Of a stretch of DNA of 64,000 nt, positions 35,701-43,671 are shown in pieces (positions within the stretch are counted from its first letter, which is position 1; each line of letters begins with the position of its first letter). This DNA is from Lachnoclostridium sp. UBA1308 (lineage in GTDB: Bacteria > Bacillota > Clostridia > Lachnospirales > Lachnospiraceae). Both the position numbers and the translations under genes were made by a program. The notes under the pieces were generated by a model. The model was not told the DNA's origin. It worked only from the letters and a program-made list of their open reading frames with translations, and did no database searches. The DNA is taken from the NCBI GenBank assembly GCA_002307215.1, contig DBTU01000049.1, positions 53,779 through 117,778 on the forward strand, read 5' to 3'.

Positions 35701-36190
35701 CGCTTAAGGTAACAGCTTTTGTTGTATCTACCGCAACATATTCATTAATTCCGGCATTGGAAAATGCTTTAATTGTAAATCCGCCAGTTGTCAATTTGGA
35801 TTCATCATAAATAAAATCCAGCGTTACTTTGTTGGCACCAGTCAAATTCATTCCTTTGCTGTTCCAGTTACAAACACCTAACTGGCTCCAGGAATTAGCA
35901 GAATCCTTGCTATAATCCAGTGAAACCTTAAGTATTTGATCATCTGCTGCTATACTAGTATTACTTCCTCCGCTATATTGATATTCCCAATCTGCACCAC
36001 CATATTTCCAATCAGTAATACCACTTGAGAAATCCCAGGATTGCAGTACATTACTTTTCGTAGCTGCTTGTACATCTTTCGTCTTCGAGCCTGAAAAATT
36101 TGGTACATTCAACGATGTTATAGTAACCGCCAAAGCAATTACGACACAACCTAATTTCTTTAATACATGTTTTTGCATTTTTTTCACCAT
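32780..36190 (-). CDS. Secreted GH26 beta-mannanase with carbohydrate-binding modules
   Basis: About 1136 residues; the open frame extends to 36220, but AAAGGGGA places the start at ATG 36190 or GTG 36187. Signal peptide ends near DVQAAT. Two similar modules of about 165 residues (WDFSSGITDWKYGG..., WTFDKDAQDWYYGA...) resemble mannan-binding CBM27. The GH26 domain (about 430-830) has acid/base Glu in FRPFHENTGSWFWWGA and nucleophile Glu in AVTETG. A further beta-sandwich follows, and a C-terminal CBM (DGFENYYGVDSLLTKKW, CBM23/CBM11-like). It would cut beta-mannan outside the cell for the ABC importer. No cell-wall anchor is seen, so it is released or held by its modules. Confidence 0.93.
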   Translation of the reverse strand: MVKKMQKHVLKKLGCVVIALAVTITSLNVPNFSGSKTKDVQAATKSNVLQSWDFSSGITDWKYGGADWEYQYSGGSNTSIAADDQILKVSLDYSKDSANSWSQLGVCNWNSKGMNLTGANKVTLDFIYDESKLTTGGFTIKAFSNAGINEYVAVDTTKAVTLSGSLKKVPVTLSFNELASADAVNDFSICVIGNNTTYQGNVWIDNVNIISEKESTLVETELKAWTFDKDAQDWYYGAGWEYQYDSAANSGVSYDDGKLKVDVDYTKNTDVSWSQMAACLSDKNGMKLTGANKVSLDFYYDTANMKTGSFIVKAYSNGGVNVYAAVDTEKAEIVKGTLKKATVELSFDAISNNTVNDFSICVIGNQTDYKGSLWLDNIKIISVTDSANEIYVNSTVKSTGGSVKNDIDKKGNLVTYNSKGIAQKENLTTDIKLVDKNATNDVKQIYTYLKAVGESSSAIFGQQSNTHQKAGSSDLSYSDTYDVVGSYSGVIGIDALSLVGNEYSAKRYNAELGADTGAKKLPETAVGNVMAAAALTNYNIKNGAIITMSAHMPNFSIVKESGKYDGTHSYTKYDFTGYSPTNLTGDVMNKILPGGKYNKVYNAYLDMIADYAGMVDGAILFRPFHENTGSWFWWGAAFCDAETYQNIYRYTVEYLRDVKDIHNILYVYGPSSEAASTKEYAQRYPGDDYIDMVGFDMYNSDPTNDNNWINSFENEVSIVEKFATQHNKLFAVTETGVASSSPDTGDNQTALHKSGNKQLDWYQKVLSVVTKSNASYFLVWANFSEKDGFYTPYVKSVNNDGSLYGHEMLDKFIEFYNDPSSIFAVNQKKALEKLSDVKVNAQPTTENAIGYITAPVSGTRILEKIKLTARVTGVKKGSAVKFVLHGKVDKTIQAKSNDSVTYSAVLSTSTLKALGEDVGTIELTVNGKSLNKVNATFNIPEPKEDPYLIDGFENYYGVDSLLTKKWATNKATGNTISISVVKDKHYTGDYSMKFTYNETSDGWSGATVSKEVNWSDCNALQFWTIPDGKNQKVVIQLVANGKVYEVYLNLYKDYQNSKSPMLVTIPFSDFCERDTAGNPKGGLVKDCTSVTSFGLWVNAIADSSAVVNGKVTGTIYYDDITAVDSSNKVATFKIMK

Positions 36191-36339
36191 TCCCCTTTCT
36201 TTAAAAGCGCCACAAGACACGATGATATGAATGATTTATCAAATCCTCATTCGAACGTCATCGACTTTTGACCATTGTAGTATTAAATTTACTACAACTA
36301 CCATTTTACAAATACCTAATTTTAATTCATTACTTTATA

Positions 36340-36392
36340 TTGCATTTAATCTTCTTATCTTGTCTTAATATGCATTTTGCCCTTTCAGACAA
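36340..36392 (-). promoter_or_regulatory. Shared 53-bp upstream element, GH26 copy
   Basis: Partner of 29885-29937; about 44 of 53 positions agree. It lies 150-200 bases upstream of the GH26 start in the AraC/GH26 divergent region. Likely site of a common regulator. Confidence 0.65.
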
Positions 36393-36550
36393 ATATAATT
36401 TATTTTTATTGTTGATTTTGTATATTTTATTTTATTGAATAGCTAAATAATTTTATAAACGTAATAATTTTTAATATATCTGAAGTAATTAATTTTATTA
36501 TTACACTAATTAATACAGTTAAATATATTTTTTAACCATTCTATATTTCT

Positions 36551-36578
36551 TTTATTGCACTTAATAATCATTTATTGA
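36551..36578. promoter_or_regulatory. Second shared element and araC promoter
   Basis: Matches 30107-30134 at about 23 of 28 positions. It overlaps the -35 (TTGACA, 36575-36580) of a plus-strand promoter whose -10 TATAGT is at 36599-36604, upstream of the AraC gene. A regulator bound here could control araC and the divergent GH26 gene. Confidence 0.5.
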
Positions 36579-36692
36579 CAAGCGATTAGTTTTTGTATTA
36601 TAGTTAAATCATCAAATCAAACAGGCCTTTCTTTCGAATCACTAGAACACATTAAAATATTAAAAATTTAATTTACTGACGGAGGTATTCCT

Positions 36693-37586
36693 ATGTCCAA
36701 TTCAACATCTTTTTCACATGATTTTATATCAGCCTTAAAATCTTCATCAAAGTTATCAGTATCTACTACCTTTGAATCTTTTTTACCACCATCCTTTCGT
36801 AACGAGAATTCATTATATCCACATTACCTGTCCTTATTAGCTGGTGGCAAAATCTCTGCCACCTACCCATATTTATATGACATGGAGCTTTTAGATGCTT
36901 ACTGTATCCTTTATACCGAAGAAGGTTCCGGTTATTTACGTTATGAAAATCGAACTTTTTATTTAGACCCCTGCAGTCTGGTATTTTTTGACTGCCGCAA
37001 ACTGCATCATATTGAAATACAACATTCTCCTTGGAAATTTAAAGTTCTTTACATAAAAGGCAGCTCTCTGGCACATTACTTTAAAATATATTCACAAAAT
37101 AAAGACGTAATTATATTTCTTGGAAAGAGCAATTATCTTCCGGGATTAATCGATCGGATCATTAATATGGATAGTGCTAATGAGTACTATCTGTTAATCC
37201 AAAACAGAATTTTAACTGATTTTTTAACCGAATTAACCATAGAAAAAAGACATGGCTTCTTACCTCAATCTGAGGTAAGAAGTCATGTCTTAGAAATGAA
37301 ATATATGTTTGATTCACATTGCGAATTTCACTATACTCTGGAATGGTTGGAAGACCATTTTCAGATAAGTCGTTACCGTCTTTGTCGTGAATTTAAAGAA
37401 GCGGAAGCCACCTCGCCAATTGCTTACCTCAATACCGTGCGTATGAATATGGCAAAGCATCTGCTTATCAGTACTAATCTGCGTATTAACGAAATTGCAA
37501 GTTCAGTAGGTGTTGATAATACTAACCACTTTATTAAATTATTCAAAGCTAGTACAGGGACTACACCATCAAATTATAGGAAATAA
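36693..37586 (+). CDS. AraC-family transcriptional regulator
   Basis: 297 residues. An N-terminal cupin-like sensor half (ISATYPYLYDMELLDAYCILYTEEGSG) is followed by a two-helix-turn-helix AraC domain (about 195-297) ending NEIASSVGVDNTNHFIKLFKASTGTTPSNYRK. GACGGAGG precedes the ATG. It is divergent from the GH26 gene and 3'-overlaps the convergent LacI gene by 26 bases. Likely an activator of the mannan locus that senses a mannan breakdown product. Its coding sequence contains a large inverted repeat (see 37247). Confidence 0.93.
   Translation: MSNSTSFSHDFISALKSSSKLSVSTTFESFLPPSFRNENSLYPHYLSLLAGGKISATYPYLYDMELLDAYCILYTEEGSGYLRYENRTFYLDPCSLVFFDCRKLHHIEIQHSPWKFKVLYIKGSSLAHYFKIYSQNKDVIIFLGKSNYLPGLIDRIINMDSANEYYLLIQNRILTDFLTELTIEKRHGFLPQSEVRSHVLEMKYMFDSHCEFHYTLEWLEDHFQISRYRLCREFKEAEATSPIAYLNTVRMNMAKHLLISTNLRINEIASSVGVDNTNHFIKLFKASTGTTPSNYRK
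37247..37291. repeat. 21-bp inverted repeat within the AraC coding sequence
   Basis: Arms 37247-37267 and 37271-37291 are reverse complements with one mismatch (G-U in RNA) around a 3-base loop. It covers the linker between the sensor half and the DNA-binding half. Long hairpins inside genes are unusual. Confidence 0.8.
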
Positions 37587-38598
37587 CCGGGGCTGTACTT
37601 TCTTTCATTACCACTTTACCTTCTATGATATGAATTCCTTTTTTATAAGCTTCGCCCCTTATTTTCTTGATCAGCATCTTTAATGCTACATGCGCCATTT
37701 GTTTGGTATCCACCTCATATGTAGTGATACCCATTTCACAATATCCGGGATAAATGAAATTGTCGTACCCAGTAACCGAAATATCCTCCGGAACCTTGTA
37801 GCCCGCATCATTCAGTTTCTTAATCAAAACACTTGCTGCACAATCAGAATTACAAACAAACGCTGTCGGTAAACTCTCCGGCAGTGTTATTGCAATGTGG
37901 TGCTCATCATTAAAGTCTATCCTTCGGTCATCAATAACCCACTTAGAATTAATTGATATTCCATGCTCCATCAGAGACTTCATATACCCAAGATAACGAT
38001 CAGTAATACTTGGCGTACTTAAAAGCGTACCTAAATATGCTATATTTTTATGGCCCAAACTAAGTAAATAGTTTGTCAATACGTAAGTTCCGTAAAAATT
38101 ATCGGATACTACAAAATCACCATCTCCATAATCGTCGTAAAAATCCATAAATACGATAGGCATCGTCGACTTATTTCTTAACATCTCAAGATATTCCTTC
38201 TCGGGTTTGCCAATAACAACGATTCCTTCGACTATTTTCTCCTTGATTAGCTTTGGTACACTACATTCCTCAATATCTTGTGTTGTTATAACCTCCAGCA
38301 TGGAAAAACAGTTGAATTGGCCTGCTTGTGCAGCAATCTGCTGATATAGTGTCCAGTAAAAAGAAGTAAATTTACCCAAGAATTTCTGTTGAACAATAAT
38401 TCCAATCTGAAACGTCTTATCATTTCGAATGATTTCACTTTCTATTTTATGTTCATAACCCAACTCTTCAACCAAAAGTTTTATTTTCTTTCTCATTGTA
38501 TCACTTACGCCTTTTTTCCCCGAAAGAGCTTTTGATACTGTTACAACACTAACCCCGGCTTTTAGAGCAATATCCTCCATTTTTACGACTTTCGCCAT
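37561..38598 (-). CDS. LacI-family transcriptional regulator
   Basis: 345 residues. The start at 38598 follows TTGGAGGTAAATAA. The helix-turn-helix MEDIALKAGVSVVTVSKALSGKKGVSD is followed by the two-lobe ligand-binding domain (IGIIVQQ, PIVFMDFY, IAYLGT...DRYLGY, AFVCNSDCAA, VPEDISVTGYDN). Likely a repressor controlling mannan genes in response to a sugar. An AT-rich palindromic stretch around 38605-38640, including TTAGCTAA, may be an autoregulatory operator. Its 3' end overlaps that of the convergent AraC gene. Confidence 0.93.
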   Translation of the reverse strand: MAKVVKMEDIALKAGVSVVTVSKALSGKKGVSDTMRKKIKLLVEELGYEHKIESEIIRNDKTFQIGIIVQQKFLGKFTSFYWTLYQQIAAQAGQFNCFSMLEVITTQDIEECSVPKLIKEKIVEGIVVIGKPEKEYLEMLRNKSTMPIVFMDFYDDYGDGDFVVSDNFYGTYVLTNYLLSLGHKNIAYLGTLLSTPSITDRYLGYMKSLMEHGISINSKWVIDDRRIDFNDEHHIAITLPESLPTAFVCNSDCAASVLIKKLNDAGYKVPEDISVTGYDNFIYPGYCEMGITTYEVDTKQMAHVALKMLIKKIRGEAYKKGIHIIEGKVVMKESTAPVISYNLMV

Positions 38599-38752
38599 TT
38601 TATTTACCTCCAAATTAAGCTAATTTAAGCGAAATATTAGCTAACTTAATATGAACTGTATCAGATTTTTTTCCATCTTGCAACTGCTTTTTATAGTAAT
38701 TAAGCCGCTTTCAAATAAATAATTTTACCTTTATAGTCCCCCAAAAGATTTT

Positions 38753-39793
38753 CTACCAACAAACGGCATTAATCAGTGTACTTTCTTGCCACGAGCGACC
38801 AGTTTCTTCCTCAACATAGCGAATATCAGTATCAAGCCCTTTCAAATAAATTTTTCTGCTTTTGTGATTTAGCCTGTTCAGAACCTGAATATAGGTCATA
38901 AGTGCTTCCTTTTTATCCCTCGATACTACTTATTACAATCATACATATCATTGTCACTGTAGGAAGCTATTCTGTAATAATCTCCATTTCTGACCAAATC
39001 ATTGTATTTATGATACATTACTACCTGAATTAGTATCATTTTCCGATCTTTCACAGGAATTTTGGTCACATTAAGTTCATAACCTAAGGTTCCCGCAAGT
39101 GCTACATACCCTGCCGTAAAATTACCCGAGTATACAAAATGAAAACCATATACCTCTCCTTTTTCATGTGTACAGTTTTTTTTGTAAGAGCCATAAACGA
39201 ATGATCTTGATGAGAGCTTTTACCGCGAATGCTTCCCAGTCCCTGCATTCCATATCCAGACAGACGCTCATCACCTTGGTTAGGTATCTATCTTCACTTC
39301 CATTATTTACAAATACACTTCTTGCTACAACATCCAATTTTTCAAAAACACTATAGGAAAGAATAATATCCAGCTTCAAATCTCTGTCTGTCAATATGAT
39401 TTCGAGCGTGGAAGTTCCCTGTGTACTAAAGGTTGCCGGAAGCCCCTCCAATTTATTCATACCCTTCATAATCTTATGACATTATATACCGGACGTACCA
39501 TGGTCCCTTTTCAGTTCACACGCTGCTGGAGCTTCCCTGAAATCTCCAGCAGCATGTGACGAATACTCCGAAGGAAATGAATCATAAAAAGACACCCTGT
39601 CACGATTATTTTTACTTGGTACAAAAGGTGATTCTTCAATTCTCATTAGGTAAGTCAGCTTATGCTTTGCTACCTTATTGCCAAAATACACATGGCCAAG
39701 GAAGCCTTCCTTGTCAACAATAGCCATAATATAGGCGGCTGATTTGGTATCCATTTTAAAGATTCGATCATTTTCAAAATATTTAAATGCCAT
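38753..39793 (-). pseudogene. Alpha-galactosidase (GH36) pseudogene
   Basis: Fragments of one GH36 enzyme lie in order in different frames: N-terminus (39482-39793: MAFKYFENDRIFKMDTKS, FPSEYSSHAAGDFR), next piece (39164-39469: LEGLPATFSTQGTSTLEIIL), a third (about 38926-39190: GEVYGFHFVYSGNF, then MYHKYNDLVRNGDYYRIAS), and the C-terminus (38753-38935: DKKEALMTYIQVLNR...IYLKGLD). The pieces total about 330 residues, whereas GH36 enzymes have around 730. The whole catalytic barrel is deleted and at least three frameshifts exist. The strain thus lost the enzyme that removes galactose from galactomannan, at least here. Confidence 0.85.
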
Positions 39794-39927
39794 TAATATA
39801 CCTAATCCTTTCTACATACAATACCTATATTTTAAATAAATAAAAATTAATAAAATATAGTACAACTTGTTATTTTATGATAGTATAACTAATAAAATAA
39901 ATTAATTATTAATGAAAAGAGGTTCTT

Positions 39928-40599
39928 ATGATAAATAACGATAGAAGCAAACAACGTGAACTAATAAAAGTGAGAATTTTCAAAGAACGATTGAGTTATT
40001 TTTGGTATTATAATAAAATGAAATTAATCTTCGTCTCAGTAATTACGATATTTGTAATCTGCCTAATTGCTAATATGTTTCATAGTTCAAAAGAAAAATC
40101 CATCTTTGTGGTTCTTACAAATACCAAACTAAACAATATTACAGATACCACCCTTGTGGATGATTATGTTAAAAGCCGACATATTAACACCGGTGCACAT
40201 CCTGCTGATTTTGATATATCCATTAAATTCAATCAGGACTCATCAAACCCCATATCAGAAAATAGCCTGGAAAAGTTATGGATCTATCTAGAAGACGACA
40301 ATGTTGATATCGTCGTCGGGAATGACTATATGTTAGATAGCTTTTCCGATATGAAGCCTTTCAAGAATCTATCGGAGGTTCTCCCTAAAGACCTTTATGA
40401 AAAATATAAAGACAATTTTATATACTATGATTATGAAAAACACGCCAAAATCCCAATTGCAATTGACATCAGTGACTGTAGTAAATTAAAAGATACCGGT
40501 ATCTATAATTCAGAGGATACTCTGATTCTTGGTATACCCGTTTCCAGTATACGAATTGATACTGCCATAGATTTTCTCAGATATTTATATGAGCAGTAA
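39928..40599 (+). CDS. Unknown single-pass membrane protein
   Basis: 223 residues. A basic N-terminus is followed by one membrane helix (about 33-52, LIFVSVITIFVICLIANMF) and an outer domain with acidic and hydrophobic runs (VDIVVGNDYMLDSFSDMKPF). AAAAGAGG precedes the ATG. I do not recognise a family. The outside part has a weak look of a periplasmic-binding fragment (VVGNDYMLD..KPFKNLSEVLP), but this is speculation. It stands alone on the plus strand among gene fragments. Confidence 0.55.
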   Translation: MINNDRSKQRELIKVRIFKERLSYFWYYNKMKLIFVSVITIFVICLIANMFHSSKEKSIFVVLTNTKLNNITDTTLVDDYVKSRHINTGAHPADFDISIKFNQDSSNPISENSLEKLWIYLEDDNVDIVVGNDYMLDSFSDMKPFKNLSEVLPKDLYEKYKDNFIYYDYEKHAKIPIAIDISDCSKLKDTGIYNSEDTLILGIPVSSIRIDTAIDFLRYLYEQ

Positions 40600-40600
40600 A

Positions 40601-40800
40601 TGTAGAGCCGTTGCACCTCTGACACACTGTTCTTGCAATCGAAATTCGCTGTTTCTGACCTCCAGAAAGATTATTTCCATGCTCTGCAATCATAGTATTC
40701 AATCCATTTGGTAAGCTTTCTACTAAATCGGTTAGATTAGCCATATCCACAATTTTTTTAACGTTTCATCTGAGATATCATCAAATCTATACTCGCTTTG
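40601..40800 (-). pseudogene. ABC transporter ATPase fragment
   Basis: The minus strand encodes MANLTDLVESLPNGLNTMIAEHG, then NNLSGGQKQRISIAR, the ABC signature, and stops soon after. An upstream piece (DDISDETLKK) is in another frame, shifted at a run of A. Walker A and B are missing. A gene remnant from an exporter-type ABC ATPase. Confidence 0.75.
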
Positions 40801-40890
40801 CAACATCACTAAGCTGCTTATCCATTTTATGCATTTCACAATCTTCCAATGCATGTGCTCTGGTTACCGGAATCAGCCCGACCATCTCCA

Positions 40891-41250
40891 TTACCTAATT
40901 GTAATCTTATTGCTTACATTCGAGCTGGCAGTCTTTGACCACCAGTTTGTCTTATGATAATCCTTCCGACTGAATGACCAAAAAATAACATTCTTGTAAT
41001 GATGAACCTTTTCATATTCCTTTTTTGGATTACCAATTTGATCAGAAAACTCCTCATAAGTTAACGGGGGTAGCATAAATATAAGGTTATGATATATTTC
41101 TGTATTATCGTCGCCCCACCAATCAGGGGCACCCTTTAATAGTTCTTTTAATTCTTCTTGCAAAACAATAAAAACTGGTATCTCTAATTCAAAATTATCT
41201 TTTATCATTTGCTTTATTTGGTTTGATAGAACGTTTTTGTCATCAATCAC
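40891..41250 (-). pseudogene. DUF1697-family protein fragment
   Basis: 119 residues that resemble the middle and end of DUF1697 proteins (IPVFIVLQEELKELLKGAPDWWGDD, MLPPLTYEEFSDQIG, NWWSKTASSNVSNKITIR). The usual N-terminal ALLRGINVGG part is missing and the end is cut. The bases directly upstream (41250-41320) encode an unrelated Big_2 piece, so this is a junction of fragments. It may still be expressed, but I see no clean start. Confidence 0.6.
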
Positions 41251-41320
41251 GCTTGAAAAGTTGTACCTGCTTTTTTAGCTGTAACTTTTCCATCGGTAGA
41301 TACTGCAGCATTAATTTTAA
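41250..41320 (-). pseudogene. Big_2 Ig-like domain scrap
   Basis: The minus strand reads AVSTDGKVTAKKAGTTFQA, the end of a bacterial Ig-like (Big_2) domain and very close to part of the surface protein at 5659. It is isolated and abuts the DUF1697 fragment. A leftover of another surface protein. Confidence 0.55.
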
Positions 41321-41805
41321 GCGTGTTTATTCTTTGCAAATTCAAAAAGCTTTATTTTTGCCAACTTGCTAGGCGATGTATGTCAACTTCCAAATCGGTT
41401 AATTGTAGAAAAACTAATTATCAACTCACGAACAAGTTGTACTTGTGTAATATTTAGTTGTACACGAATTAATATAATAAGTTCTCCTAGCGTAGTTTAG
41501 ATGCACCTCTATTAGTATACAGTACTGTATATTATATCAATATTCAATACTATATCTATATCTATATTCAGACGGTATTCCGAATAGATTTGGCTCAGCT
41601 TCAAAACAGACAAAGATGGGTCATATCCTCACTCGTTTATCTTAAATCAGGTAAATATACGGTCGGTAATTTTAACATCTCCCCTTTACTCTACATATAT
41701 ATTTTGTAAAAAACAGTTTCGTAATTTTATCCAGCAGAAACTATTCTACACATGTATCTTAATAATCGATATTCCCTATTTTCTCATTTACTTTACCAGA
41801 ATGGA
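41321..41805. other. Intergenic gap downstream of herA
   Basis: About 480 bases. A perfect palindrome ATACAGTACTGTAT is at about 41518-41531. The rest is AT-rich with no gene I can support; a minus-strand stretch near 41340-41450 looks like degraded coding sequence. Confidence 0.3.
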
Positions 41806-43671
41806 TCATCCAATATACCACTTTTCAGATATTTTTGCATTCTGGCTATCCGTTGCAGGATTTGCTTCTTCAAATCTTGTTAATGTAGGTAAATTAATTG
41901 CAGATCCAAAAACCAATGCATTTCCAGTTTGTAAATAAGTCAGACGCTCAATTATTCCTTGATTAACATATGGAACCATTCTTGAGATATATTGCAAGTC
42001 ATCTGGATTTTGAACTCTGTGAATTATAAAATTACTGGATTGTGATACTTCAGTTTTCGATAATTCACTTGGTCTTTGAGAAGATATTCCTAGCAAGAGC
42101 CCAAATTTTCTACCTTCTTTAGCAATTCTTTCAAATATATTATAACCTACAGCACCATAAGAGCTTTCATTCCTAACAAATCTATGGGCTTCTTCAATAA
42201 TAAAATTAATGGGCATATCAGCTTTTGGTTCTCTCTTTTTTAAATAATCCAGAAGCAATTTCGCCAGTACTTTTGTAACAACTTCAGCTGATGCATCGTC
42301 AAGACAACTAATATCTATATCAACAATTTGGTTTTCACCTAGAATATTATTTATATATTCATCAATAGTCGTAAACTGAGTTTTAGTAAGAATAGATCCC
42401 TGTATTCCATCTTGCACTGATTGCAATCGCGTAAGAAGCGTTGCAGTATATTCTTGAATTCTTTGAGAACTAACACTTCCCTCATAAAGCGTAGCAAATT
42501 CAACAGCATCAACAAATTGCTTCATATCATATGGGACTATTCTACTAGTAGATAACGAATTAACCAAATCACTATCAATAAATTTTTCCAAATACTTAAT
42601 TAATGATTCCTGATCTTTCATTTTTCCGAAATCAACTTTTATAAGCTCTCTCAATTTCAAAGTGCTTCCAGATAATGTGGACACTTGCACATCAAGATTA
42701 ATTTCTGTTGTTTTGAATGTAGTTATTATTGCTGTTAACTTATCCGCTTTTGATGGAGATGAATCTGAACTATTAATAATCCCTAATACTGTACTGGCTA
42801 AAATATGATTTTTAACACTTGTATTCCCCTCTTCGGATCCATAAAATATTTTTGCAATATCGATTGCTCTTTTTAGAATTGGAATCTGTGTACGCTCAGA
42901 AGCATGAAGTAACACTGCCCAATCATCTGCTGATAATGCCCACACAGGTATCTGTAGCATATTGCATTCTTTTTCACAGTCACATAAGAAAGATTTTACT
43001 GATATTTTGTCATTTCGATTACCCAATTCACTAAAAGCTTTGCAATATTCTCCATTTGAATCAATAATTACAAACTTTGCACCTTTAGCAGAAAAATCCT
43101 TCTTTTCAAATATAATCTGTAATATTTTGGCTATAGTGTTTGATTTCCCCGCTCCAGTATTTCCAAATACGGCAAAATGAAATCCAAAAAACCTATCTAT
43201 ATTTATCCTCACAGCATAATCAGGAAATATTACAGACTCTCCAATAGGAAGTAATAGTGCTCTTGTGTTCCCTTCCATTTCTGGAATATCTTCCTCTTCA
43301 TTTCCTACCTCAAGCATTGTTTTCAAATCTTTTTCTGAAATAATATGTATTTCAGAGAAAATAAGTGGCATTTTTGAAACTCCAAAGTAAAAAATCCCAT
43401 TTATTATTTCTCCCAATAAACTCAAATAGATTTGTCTACTACTATTGGGTTTCACAAGTGCTTGATTCGCAACACTTGTTTTTTCATCAACCCCAGTTAC
43501 CTCAGCTATTATTGTTCTTCCTATGTCATAAATTGAAACATATGAACCTACTTCCCCCACAAATCTTACGCCATCTAAGGTGTTAATGTAATTTCCCATG
43601 TTGTCGTATACTTCGGCTATTATCCCCTTTATTCCAATTGAAATTATTTTACCAATATTTCTACTACTCAT
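41806..43671 (-). CDS. HerA-like ATPase of a SIR2-HerA defence system
   Basis: 621 residues. Start at 43671, because ATGAGTAG overlaps the SIR2 stop. Walker A FGNTGAGKSNTIAKIL (about residue 160-177), Walker B NFIIEEAHRFV, and the FtsK/HerA final part with SQRPSELS. The N-terminal HAS-barrel-like region is present (GKIISIGIKGIIAEVY). HerA next to SIR2 is a known defence pair in which the ATPase forms a complex with the SIR2 NADase and senses phage. Downstream there is only debris, so it is the last gene of the defence operon. Confidence 0.9.
   Translation of the reverse strand: MSSRNIGKIISIGIKGIIAEVYDNMGNYINTLDGVRFVGEVGSYVSIYDIGRTIIAEVTGVDEKTSVANQALVKPNSSRQIYLSLLGEIINGIFYFGVSKMPLIFSEIHIISEKDLKTMLEVGNEEEDIPEMEGNTRALLLPIGESVIFPDYAVRINIDRFFGFHFAVFGNTGAGKSNTIAKILQIIFEKKDFSAKGAKFVIIDSNGEYCKAFSELGNRNDKISVKSFLCDCEKECNMLQIPVWALSADDWAVLLHASERTQIPILKRAIDIAKIFYGSEEGNTSVKNHILASTVLGIINSSDSSPSKADKLTAIITTFKTTEINLDVQVSTLSGSTLKLRELIKVDFGKMKDQESLIKYLEKFIDSDLVNSLSTSRIVPYDMKQFVDAVEFATLYEGSVSSQRIQEYTATLLTRLQSVQDGIQGSILTKTQFTTIDEYINNILGENQIVDIDISCLDDASAEVVTKVLAKLLLDYLKKREPKADMPINFIIEEAHRFVRNESSYGAVGYNIFERIAKEGRKFGLLLGISSQRPSELSKTEVSQSSNFIIHRVQNPDDLQYISRMVPYVNQGIIERLTYLQTGNALVFGSAINLPTLTRFEEANPATDSQNAKISEKWYIG

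Noticed and set aside
41510..41540. TetR-type operator at the palindrome ATACAGTACTGTAT
   Set aside because: The palindrome is perfect, but there is no adjacent regulator gene and the core differs in order from the operators at 778-835.
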